DNA of 16,498 nucleotides from an uncultured Oscillospiraceae bacterium. GTDB lineage: Bacteria; Bacillota; Clostridia; Oscillospirales; Oscillospiraceae. A program made the translations under genes and the position numbers. Under the pieces are notes generated by a model. It did no database searches. It worked only from the letters and a program-made list of their open reading frames with translations, and was not told where the DNA came from. The stretch spans positions 1 through 16,498 of the forward strand of contig CAAFLE010000059.1 in the NCBI GenBank assembly GCA_900763675.1. The letters are read 5' to 3'. This document shows, piece after piece, positions 1-6,641 of the stretch (positions are counted from its first letter, which is position 1; every line of letters begins with the position of its first letter).

Positions 1-18
1 AGTCAATAGGTCCTGCCC

Positions 19-46
19 TTGACAAGAAAATTTTCCATATTATACT
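19..46 (+). promoter_or_regulatory. Sigma-A-type promoter of the yqeB-selD operon
   Basis: A perfect TTGACA at 19-24 is followed after 16 bases by TATACT at 41-46, in an AT-rich patch directly upstream of yqeB. Transcription would start near 53, leaving a short leader that carries AAAGGAG at 65-71 ahead of the ATG at 78. The spacer is one base shorter than optimal. This is a sequence match only. Confidence 0.7.
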
Positions 47-77
47 GAAATGAGAAACCGACCCAAAGGAGAAATCC

Positions 78-914
78 ATGCTTGTCATAATAAAAGGCGC
101 CGGGGACATCGCCTCCGGCATCGCGCTGCGCCTGTGGCGCACGGGGATCAACGTCGTGATGACGGAGCTTCCGCAGCCGTCGTCCATCCGCCGCACGGTC
201 TGCTTTTCGGAGGCGGCGCGTCTCGGCGAAACACAGGTCGAGGAGGTCCGCGCCCGGCGTGCCGCCGGTGCAGCGGAGGCGCTCACGCTTTTATCGCAGG
301 GCATTCTGCCCGTGATCGTTGATCCCGCGGCGGAATGCGCCGGCGTCCTGCACCCGGACGTGATCGTGGACGCGATCTTAGCGAAAACGAATACCGGCAC
401 CGCCATCACGGACGCGCCGGGCGTCGTCGCCGTCGGACCGGGCTTCACCGCCGGGAAGGACTGCCACGCCGTGGTGGAAACAATGCGCGGGCATACGCTC
501 GGCAGAGTGATCTGGTCGGGCAGCGCCATTCCGAACACCGGCGTGCCGGGCAGCATCGGCGGGTATACGCTCGAGCGCGTGATGCACTCGCCCTGCGCCG
601 GAACGTTCCACGCACTGCGGAAGATCGGCGACACGGTGGCGGCGGGGGAGACCGTTGCGACCGTCGGCGGCGAGCCGCTGTGCGCAAAGATCCCCGGAAC
701 GCTCCGCGGCATTCTGCCGGAGGGGTTCGAGGTTCCCCGCGAACACTTCAAAAGCGCGGACGTCGATCCGCGCTGCCGTCTCTTCCACTGCTTCACCGCG
801 TCCGATAAGGCGCTTTCCGTCGGCGGCGGCGTGCTGGAAGCCGTGCTGATGCTCACCTCCGCCGTCGGCGGAGCAAGAAAACCGGAGAAACGAGGAGAAG
901 ATTATGGAAAATGA
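78..914 (+). CDS. yqeB: YqeB / EF2563-family selenium-dependent molybdenum hydroxylase accessory protein
   Basis: The 278-residue protein opens with a Rossmann-like glycine motif (GAGDIASG, residues 7-14) and continues as the XdhC-related family known as YqeB or EF2563. Comparative genomics links this family to maturation of selenium-dependent molybdenum hydroxylases such as xanthine dehydrogenase and purine hydroxylase, where selenium is a labile ligand rather than selenocysteine. The exact reaction is not established. The ATG at 78 has a good ribosome binding site (AAAGGAG) and length fits the family. The 3' end overlaps selD by 11 bases, so the two are translationally coupled; this supports a role that uses selenophosphate. 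No molybdenum hydroxylase subunit lies in the window. Family assignment is by recall of the motif plus the selD context. Confidence 0.85.
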   Translation: MLVIIKGAGDIASGIALRLWRTGINVVMTELPQPSSIRRTVCFSEAARLGETQVEEVRARRAAGAAEALTLLSQGILPVIVDPAAECAGVLHPDVIVDAILAKTNTGTAITDAPGVVAVGPGFTAGKDCHAVVETMRGHTLGRVIWSGSAIPNTGVPGSIGGYTLERVMHSPCAGTFHALRKIGDTVAAGETVATVGGEPLCAKIPGTLRGILPEGFEVPREHFKSADVDPRCRLFHCFTASDKALSVGGGVLEAVLMLTSAVGGARKPEKRGEDYGK

Positions 915-1944
915 GATCCGCATGACAAAGCTCGCAAGCTGCGCCGGGTGCGGCGCAAAGGTCGGCGCGGGAACGCTTGCAAAGCTCCTGCACGGTCTGC
1001 CCACGGTGCATGACGAGCGGCTGCTCGTCGGCTACGACACGAGCGACGACGCCTGCGTATACAAAATTTCGGACGAGCTGGTGCTGGTGCAGACGCTCGA
1101 CTTCTTCCCGCCGATCGTGGATGATCCCTTCATGTTCGGGCAGATCGCCGCGGCGAACGCCATCAGCGACATTTACGCCATGGGCGCCGAGCCGAAGCTC
1201 GCGCTGAACATCATGGCGGTCTCGCCGCAGATGCCGGACGAGGCGGTGCGCGAGGTGCTGCGCGGCGGCTATACGAAGGCGGCGGAGGCAGGCGTTATCA
1301 TCTCCGGCGGTCACACCATCCGCGACAGCGAACCGAAATACGGTCTTTCCGTGACGGGCTTTGCCCACCCGGACAAGATCCGCCTGAACTGCACGCCCCG
1401 CGCCGGGGACGTTCTCATTCTCACAAAGGCGCTCGGCACGGGCATCATTTCCACGGCAAACAAGGCGGACATGGTCTCTGCGGAGACCTATGCCAAGGCC
1501 GTGGCGCAGATGGCGGAGCTGAACCGCGCCGGGAGCGAGATCGCCGGAAAGTATGAGGTCCACAGCATCACGGACGTGACCGGCTTCGGTCTCATGGGGC
1601 ATACGGGCGAAATGGCGAACGGCGGGAATGTGACCGCCGTGATCGAGAGCGCCAGCGTGCCGCTGCTGCCGGAGGTACTGCCGCTTGCCGAGATCGGCAT
1701 CCTGCCGGAGGGAATGTACCGCAACCGGAGCTTTGCCGAGCCGTTCAGCGCCGCGGCGCCGGGCGTTTCCCGCGCCATGATGGACGTGCTGTTCGACCCG
1801 CAGACCTCCGGCGGACTGCTGCTCGCCGTGGCGGAAAAGGACGCGCCCGCGCTGCTTGCGGAGCTGACCGACAAGGTCCCCCACGCCGCCCGGATCGGCT
1901 ATGTGACCGAAAAGCAGGACGGCGTCGCGGTAAAGGTGCTGTAA
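904..1944 (+). CDS. selD: Selenide, water dikinase (selenophosphate synthetase)
   Basis: SelD makes monoselenophosphate from selenide and ATP, the selenium donor for selenocysteine, selenouridine and the labile selenium cofactor of molybdenum hydroxylases. The 346 residues match the usual full length. The N-terminal active site reads GCGAK: Cys16 and Lys19 align with the catalytic Cys17 and Lys20 of the E. coli enzyme, so this is a cysteine form with no in-frame UGA for selenocysteine. Other conserved blocks are visible: TSDDACVY (metal/ATP-binding aspartates), DFFPPIVDDP, AANAISDIYAMG, GGHTI, TDVTGFGLMGH and DPQTSGGLL. The start at 904 lies inside the end of yqeB, behind GAGGAG. selA, selB and selC are not in the window, so which selenium pathway is served cannot be settled here; the yqeB pairing favours the labile cofactor. 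Confidence 0.96.
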   Translation: MENEIRMTKLASCAGCGAKVGAGTLAKLLHGLPTVHDERLLVGYDTSDDACVYKISDELVLVQTLDFFPPIVDDPFMFGQIAAANAISDIYAMGAEPKLALNIMAVSPQMPDEAVREVLRGGYTKAAEAGVIISGGHTIRDSEPKYGLSVTGFAHPDKIRLNCTPRAGDVLILTKALGTGIISTANKADMVSAETYAKAVAQMAELNRAGSEIAGKYEVHSITDVTGFGLMGHTGEMANGGNVTAVIESASVPLLPEVLPLAEIGILPEGMYRNRSFAEPFSAAAPGVSRAMMDVLFDPQTSGGLLLAVAEKDAPALLAELTDKVPHAARIGYVTEKQDGVAVKVL

Positions 1945-1969
1945 GTTTGTAAACCAAGGAGTCCGTAGT

Positions 1970-3145
1970 ATGTATTCGCTGCTGCTCGTACTCATTTATA
2001 TCGCGTTTATCAGTCTCGGTCTGCCGGATTCGCTGCTCGGCTCCGGCTGGCCCGTCATGCACGCGGCGTTTGGCGTGCCGGTGTCGTCCATGGGCGCGGT
2101 CACCATGATCATTTCGGGCGCGACCATCGTGTCGAGCCTTTTATCCGACCGGCTCACGCACCGGTTCGGTACCGGCGGCGTTACGGTCGCGAGCGTGTTC
2201 CTTACGGTGCTGGGACTGTTCGGCTTCTCCGTTTCGAGCCGGTTCTGGATGCTGCTCGTATTCGCCGTGCCTTACGGTCTCGGCGCGGGCGCGATCGACG
2301 CGGCGCTGAATAACTATGTGGCGCTGCACTACAAAGCCCGCCACATGAGCTGGCTGCACTGCTTCTGGGGCGTCGGGACGATCGCCAGCCCGTTCGTTAT
2401 GAGCTACGCGCTGACGCACCTTACATGGCAGAGCGGCTACCGCATCGTTGCGGTTTTGCAGCTTGGCATCGCCGTGCTGCTGCTCTTGACGCTCCCGGTG
2501 TGGAAAAAGCAGCCGCACGCGGCGGAGGAAACGGAGCCGCAGCGCGTCGGCGTGCGCGGCGCTTTGAAAATCCCGGGCGTTCCGTATCTGCTGCTGGGCT
2601 TTCTCGCTTATTGCGCCGCGGAATCGACGGCGATGCAGTGGGCAAGCACATATTTCGCTGCGGTCCGGGGGCTGAGCGCCGAGCGCTCGGCGGGGCTTGC
2701 CGCACTCTTTTATATCGGCATCACCGCCGGGCGGTTTCTGAGCGGGTTCGTTACGGACCGGCTCGGCGACCGGAACATGATCCGGCTCGGCGCGGGCATT
2801 CTGCTGTGCGGCGCCGCCGTGCTTGCCGTGCCGGGGACCTCGCCCAACGCCGCCGTCGCCGCCTTTCTCGTGATCGGCTTCGGCTGTGCGCCGGTGTATC
2901 CCTGCATCATCCACTCCACGCCCGGCAACTTCGGCGCGGAAAACTCGGGCGCGATCATCGGCATACAAATGGCGGGGGCATACGTCGGCTCGACGTTCGC
3001 CCCGCCGCTGTTCGGGCTTTTGGGCAACGCCGTCGGCTTTTCGATCCTGCCGGTCTATCTTCTCGGCTTTGCCGTGCGGATGATCTCCATGACGGAGCTT
3101 ACGTTCCGCACGGCGGAAAAAAGAAGAGGAGGTGAGCTGTGGTGA
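1970..3145 (+). CDS. MFS permease, substrate unknown
   Basis: The 391-residue, strongly hydrophobic protein has the size and segment pattern of a 12-helix major facilitator transporter. Visible MFS hallmarks are the opening helix with a GLPDSLLGSGWP-type motif 1 area, the loop SDRLTHRFG (about residues 63-71) and its half-repeat counterpart TDRLGDRNM (about residues 262-270) between helices 8 and 9. The opening resembles the FucP/YfkF-like branch, which is too varied to give a substrate. It starts 25 bases after selD, behind AAGGAG, and overlaps the next transporter, so it is probably the third gene of the selenium operon transcript. Whether it moves a selenium compound, a purine or something unrelated cannot be told from sequence. 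Confidence 0.8.
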   Translation: MYSLLLVLIYIAFISLGLPDSLLGSGWPVMHAAFGVPVSSMGAVTMIISGATIVSSLLSDRLTHRFGTGGVTVASVFLTVLGLFGFSVSSRFWMLLVFAVPYGLGAGAIDAALNNYVALHYKARHMSWLHCFWGVGTIASPFVMSYALTHLTWQSGYRIVAVLQLGIAVLLLLTLPVWKKQPHAAEETEPQRVGVRGALKIPGVPYLLLGFLAYCAAESTAMQWASTYFAAVRGLSAERSAGLAALFYIGITAGRFLSGFVTDRLGDRNMIRLGAGILLCGAAVLAVPGTSPNAAVAAFLVIGFGCAPVYPCIIHSTPGNFGAENSGAIIGIQMAGAYVGSTFAPPLFGLLGNAVGFSILPVYLLGFAVRMISMTELTFRTAEKRRGGELW

Positions 3146-4023
3146 AGGAAAACCGGAAAGCGTATGTTTCGATGATCGCCGCCATGCTGATTTTCGGTAC
3201 GATGGCGATCTTCCGGCGGCTCATTCCACTCTCGTCGGCGCTGCTGGCATTTTTTCGCGGTCTGCTCGGCAGTCTGGTGCTGCTTGCGTACACCGCGCTG
3301 CGCGGTCACCGGCTGCAAAGGATCGAGAAAAAGCAGCTCGCGCTGCTCATCCTCACGGGCGGCGTTCTCGGCGTGAACTGGATCGTTCTGTTCGAGTCCT
3401 ATAACTACACCACCGTGGCGACGGCGACAATGTGCTTTTATATGCAGCCGACCATTATGATACTGCTCTCGCCGCTCGTCTTTCACGAGCGGCTGACGGC
3501 GCGGAAGCTGCTGTGCGCTCTTGCGGCGATCGTCGGAATGGTGTTCGTCTCCGGCGTGGCGGAGGGCGGCGCCGGCGGCGTGGACGACGGCAGGGGCATT
3601 GCGCTCGGTCTTTGCGCGGCGGCGCTCTACGCGCTGACCGTTATACTCAATAAGAAAGTGAAAAACGAGGACGCTTACGAAAATACGATCGTCCAGCTTG
3701 CCGCCGCGGCGGCGGTTATGATCCCGTACCTGCTGCTGACCGAGGACTTTTCGGCGGTCCGGCTCGATACGCGCACCGTCCTGCTGGTGCTGCTGGTGGG
3801 CGTAGTACACAGCGGCGCTGCCTACGCGCTGTATTTCGGCAGCGTGAAGGCGCTCAAGGCGCAGACGATCGCGGTGCTGGGCTACATTGATCCGGTGTCC
3901 ACGCTTTTTCTCTCCGCGCTCGTGCTGCATGAGCGGCTGTCCGCACTCGGCATTCTCGGCGCGGCACTCATCATCGGCTCGGCGCTCGTGAGCGAGACCG
4001 GCCGAAAAAAAGCGGCGGCGTAG
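3139..4023 (+). CDS. EamA/DMT-family permease
   Basis: The 294-residue membrane protein has two homologous EamA halves of about five helices each (residues about 9-137 and 150-285), the architecture of drug/metabolite transporters. Characteristic pieces are an early FRGLLGSLVLL segment, helices ending in FVSGVAEG, and the second-half segment GYIDPVSTLFLSALVLHERL typical of the family. The substrate is unknown; amino acid or metabolite export is common. Start choice: two consecutive GTG codons at 3139 and 3142 follow AGGAGG at 3127-3132 with spacings of 6 and 9. The second gives a GTGA overlap with the MFS stop, so the true start may be 3142. It is the last gene before a strong terminator. Confidence 0.82.
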   Translation: MVKENRKAYVSMIAAMLIFGTMAIFRRLIPLSSALLAFFRGLLGSLVLLAYTALRGHRLQRIEKKQLALLILTGGVLGVNWIVLFESYNYTTVATATMCFYMQPTIMILLSPLVFHERLTARKLLCALAAIVGMVFVSGVAEGGAGGVDDGRGIALGLCAAALYALTVILNKKVKNEDAYENTIVQLAAAAAVMIPYLLLTEDFSAVRLDTRTVLLVLLVGVVHSGAAYALYFGSVKALKAQTIAVLGYIDPVSTLFLSALVLHERLSALGILGAALIIGSALVSETGRKKAAA

Positions 4024-4026
4024 CAA

Positions 4027-4069
4027 AAAAACGGGGGCGGTTTCTCTTCTGGGAAACCGCTCCCGTTTT
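4027..4069. terminator. Strong bidirectional intrinsic terminator
   Basis: A long inverted repeat (AAAACGGG-GCGGTTTC arm at 4027-4044 against GGAAACCGC-CCCGTTTT at 4051-4069) encloses a loop of about six bases and has A/T runs on both flanks. It sits between the convergent EamA transporter and the plsY-like gene, so it can end both transcripts. Confidence 0.85.
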
Positions 4070-4090
4070 GCTGTGAAAGAGCCGTTTTAT

Positions 4091-4729
4091 TTAGAAATCC
4101 GAATCCACGATGCGCGGCTTTTCGTCCTCGGCGACGCAGAAGCGCCGCGTGTGGCGCAGCACCCCGGCCGCGGCGATGATGCCGCAGCCGAGCGCGAGCG
4201 CGGTCTCGCCGTGCAGCGAGTAGAAAAGCGCGGCAAGAGCGCCGTAGAGCGCGAAAACGAGCATACTGCGCAGCCGGTGCGGGCGGACCTTTACGACCGC
4301 GGAGAAGAAAATATACAGCCCCGCGAGCAGCAGCAGCCCCGTCACGGAGACGTTTGCGAGCGCGAGCATCGCGCCGAATGCCGCGGCAATGCATTTGCCG
4401 CCGTGAAAGCCGTTGAACACGCCCACGGCATGACCGATCACCGGCGCGGCAAGCGCGAGAGCGAACCACACCGACTGCGTGTCCATATACCGCGCCGCGA
4501 GCGATACCGGGAGATACGCCTTGAGCATATCGAGCGCCAGACACAGCAGTCCCATCGGCACGCCGCACACGGCGAACACGTTCGCCGCGCCGGGGTTCTT
4601 ATCGGCACGCAGAGCGCACACGTCTTTGCCGGTCAGCAGCTTCGGGAGCGTCCGGCTGAACATCACGCCGCCGAGCAGAAAGCCGAAGGCGATGAGCGCA
4701 AACGTCAGAAGAGCTTCGTTTTCCGTCAT
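4091..4729 (-). CDS. plsY: PlsY-like acyl-phosphate glycerol-3-phosphate acyltransferase
   Basis: PlsY enzymes acylate the sn-1 position of glycerol-3-phosphate from acyl-phosphate in the membrane, the first step of phospholipid synthesis. The 212 residues are the usual size and consist of about five to seven membrane helices. Two conserved cytosolic blocks are recognisable: ADKNPGAANVF (residues 42-52; family form SxNxGATN) and GHAVGVFNGFHGGKCIA (residues 99-115; the glycine-rich GGK loop). The LDMLKAY segment at 66-72 also fits. The third block, usually RHxxNxxR, is weak (RHTRRF near the C-terminus), so activity may differ from the housekeeping enzyme. Its ATG overlaps the stop of the upstream glycosyltransferase by four bases (ATGA), a coupled lipid operon. 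It may be a second PlsY copy. Confidence 0.8.
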   Translation of the reverse strand: MTENEALLTFALIAFGFLLGGVMFSRTLPKLLTGKDVCALRADKNPGAANVFAVCGVPMGLLCLALDMLKAYLPVSLAARYMDTQSVWFALALAAPVIGHAVGVFNGFHGGKCIAAAFGAMLALANVSVTGLLLLAGLYIFFSAVVKVRPHRLRSMLVFALYGALAALFYSLHGETALALGCGIIAAAGVLRHTRRFCVAEDEKPRIVDSDF

Positions 4730-5832
4730 GACTGCACGATCCTTTCTGCGATCCGATCCGCCGCGTCGGGCGGAACGTTTTTCCGCTGCGCGGCACGCAT
4801 CGCCGCCATTTCGTCCTTATCCCGCGCCAGCTCCACGGCTTTCGCGGCGGCGTCCGCGGCGTCCTCCGCCCGGAGCGACATTCCGCGGGTGGAGAAAAAA
4901 GCGATGTTCGGCGCTTCGCACGCGGTATATACGAGCAGCTGCACAAGCGGCACCTGCGCCACCGCCGCCTCGGTACTCGTAAGCCCGCCGGGCTTGGAGA
5001 TCATCACGTCGGCGGCGTTCATGTATACGTTGACCTTTTTCGTGAACGTGACGATGCGCACGTGGTCGTTCCCGGCGTACTTTTCCTCCAGCGCCGCCTT
5101 GAGATCGCTGTTGCGCCCGACGAGGATATAGACCGTGAACGCGCCGCCGTGCCGGCGGAGGATTTCGTCGCAGATCGCGTCCGCGTTCCCGACGCCGATG
5201 CCGCCGCTCATAATGAGAAATACGTCCTGCTCTTGCGCCATGGCGAGATAGCTCCGCGCCGCGCTCTTTTCCATATGGTGCGCAAACTTTTCATCCACGG
5301 GAATGCCGGTGACGAAGATCCGCTCCGACGGTATGCCCTTTTCCACAAGCTCGGAGCGCAGCGCCTCGTGCGCGATGAAATAGCCGTCCAGCTCCGTTTC
5401 CGCGAGAAACGGGATGCACGTATAATCCGTCAGCACGCCGTAGCACGGGACGCGGAAATCGCCCAATTTTTTGATCGCGGTCACCGTCTCCATCGGGTAG
5501 AGATGCGTGCATACGACGCAGCCGTAGCCGTTTTGCTCGATGTAGGCGCGGAGATTCGCCGCGTACCGGGCGTTGGCGTGATAGACCGGCGAGGTGATGC
5601 CGGTCGAGCTGTAAATGTCCCCGGCGCGGTAGAGCGCGTTGAACGCCGAGGGGGCTTTCTTCATAATGGCGGTGTATGCGCCGGACACGAACCGCTCGGC
5701 GTATTTCCCGGCGAGAACGAGCGGGTCAAACACATCGTTTTCCACGCCCCGGCGCGTCAGTGCGCCCGCGACCGCCGCCGCGGCGCTGTTGTGTCCCTCG
5801 CCGGTGTCGCAGCTCAAAATCAGTACTTTCAA
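4726..5832 (-). CDS. MGDG synthase/UgtP-like diacylglycerol glycosyltransferase
   Basis: This is a GT28-type membrane-associated glycosyltransferase of the MGDG synthase/UgtP group, which transfers sugar from a UDP donor to diacylglycerol to make glycolipids or lipoteichoic acid anchors. The N-terminal motif LILSCDTGEGHNSAA (residues 4-18) and the C-terminal donor site ISKPGGLTSTEAA (278-290) followed by the CEAPN block (305-309) are typical. The start is TTG at 5832 (complement), giving 368 residues beginning MKVLILS, with GGGAGAGA just upstream. The frame stays open much further upstream, but that extension lacks family resemblance and runs over the divergent regulator. The gene leads a two-gene unit with the PlsY-like acyltransferase. 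Donor sugar and number of sugars added are unknown. Confidence 0.85.
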   Translation of the reverse strand: MKVLILSCDTGEGHNSAAAAVAGALTRRGVENDVFDPLVLAGKYAERFVSGAYTAIMKKAPSAFNALYRAGDIYSSTGITSPVYHANARYAANLRAYIEQNGYGCVVCTHLYPMETVTAIKKLGDFRVPCYGVLTDYTCIPFLAETELDGYFIAHEALRSELVEKGIPSERIFVTGIPVDEKFAHHMEKSAARSYLAMAQEQDVFLIMSGGIGVGNADAICDEILRRHGGAFTVYILVGRNSDLKAALEEKYAGNDHVRIVTFTKKVNVYMNAADVMISKPGGLTSTEAAVAQVPLVQLLVYTACEAPNIAFFSTRGMSLRAEDAADAAAKAVELARDKDEMAAMRAAQRKNVPPDAADRIAERIVQS

Positions 5833-5849
5833 CGAAACTCTCTCCCTGC

Positions 5850-5879
5850 TTGCTTTATGTAACGTCTGTGTATTATAAT
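5850..5879 (+). promoter_or_regulatory. Putative promoter of the TetR gene, with a palindromic -10 usable in both directions
   Basis: TTGCTT at 5850-5855 and TATAAT at 5874-5879 are separated by 18 bases on the plus strand. The surrounding ten bases TATTATAATA (5871-5880) are a perfect palindrome, so the same patch also presents TATAAT to the minus strand, where the glycosyltransferase starts about 40 bases away. The minus-strand -35 is poor (CCGCCC), so bidirectional use is inferred. Confidence 0.5.
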
Positions 5880-5922
5880 AGAAACGAAATCGCCGGGCGG
5901 CAATGGACACGCTGCGGCGGAA

Positions 5923-5940
5923 CCGTGGCGGATGCCACGG
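5923..5940. promoter_or_regulatory. Perfect 7-bp inverted repeat, candidate TetR operator
   Basis: CCGTGGC (5923-5929) and GCCACGG (5934-5940) face each other across four bases, within the space between the divergent glycosyltransferase and TetR genes. The position, about 75 bases ahead of the TetR start, suits an autoregulatory operator. It could also be an mRNA hairpin in the TetR leader. No second copy is seen. Confidence 0.35.
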
Positions 5941-6015
5941 GGAAACGTGCGAAAGAGGATTATTCCACACCTGACGAAAAACTTGTAGATTTCTTTCTGC
6001 CGGGGAGGATGAACG

Positions 6016-6612
6016 ATGGAAACGGCGAACCGAAAGAGCGATCTTCGCGTCATCAAAACAAAGCGGGCGATCCACACGGCGTTCGCGGAGCTGCTGACCG
6101 AGAAGGACATGGACGACATCACCGTTACGGACATTGCCAACCGCGCCACGATCAACCGCAAAACGTTTTACAACAACTACCGCGGCGTATACGAGCTGGT
6201 GGACGAGCTGGAAAACGAGATCGTGCGCACGTTCGACGCGGCGATGCGGGAGATCGACTTTGTCGAAAACCCGTATGCGGTATTTGTGAAGCTCACGGAT
6301 ATTATCAACAGCGACATGGACTTTTATGGGGCGCTGCTCCGCTCCAGCCGGAACGCGGGACTGATCCATAAGATCCGCATGACGCTCCAGAGCAAGGCGC
6401 AGGAGCGGTTTGAAAGCCGGTTCGACGTGCCGCCCGAGCGGCTGTCGGTCATGCTCGACTATGCCGTTTCCGGCATGGTGGCGGTGTACCAAAGCTGGTT
6501 CAATTCCGAGCGGCGGCAGTCGATCGAGGAAATTTCCGGCATCGTCGGCAAAATGTGCCTGACCGGGCTGTCCGGCGCGATGGCGGACGTCCCGCGGAAG
6601 GAAAAGGAATAA
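6016..6612 (+). CDS. TetR/AcrR-family transcriptional regulator
   Basis: The 198-residue protein has a typical N-terminal TetR DNA-binding domain: helices around residues 10-30 followed by the helix-turn-helix ITVTDIANRATINRKTFYNN (35-54). The remainder is a helical ligand/dimer domain resembling the TetR_C group found in Firmicutes dihydroxyacetone-kinase-type regulators; the ligand is unknown. The ATG at 6016 follows GGGGAGGATGAACG. The gene lies divergent to the glycosyltransferase-plsY pair and 29 bases ahead of the CotH-domain protein in the same direction. It could therefore control either or both units. The inverted repeat at 5923-5940 is its best visible target. Confidence 0.88.
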   Translation: METANRKSDLRVIKTKRAIHTAFAELLTEKDMDDITVTDIANRATINRKTFYNNYRGVYELVDELENEIVRTFDAAMREIDFVENPYAVFVKLTDIINSDMDFYGALLRSSRNAGLIHKIRMTLQSKAQERFESRFDVPPERLSVMLDYAVSGMVAVYQSWFNSERRQSIEEISGIVGKMCLTGLSGAMADVPRKEKE

Positions 6613-6641
6613 ACGAAAATCCGGTTTTCGGAGGAAATACC

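Noticed and set aside
904..1944. Selenocysteine form of SelD with an in-frame UGA
   Set aside because: The active-site codon is a normal Cys (GCGAK) and the frame has no internal UGA, so no SECIS element is expected.
6555..6641. Longer start for the lamin-tail/CotH protein
   Set aside because: It would overlap the TetR gene and precede the signal anchor with an Arg-rich stretch; ATG 6642 has GGAGGAAAT at proper spacing.
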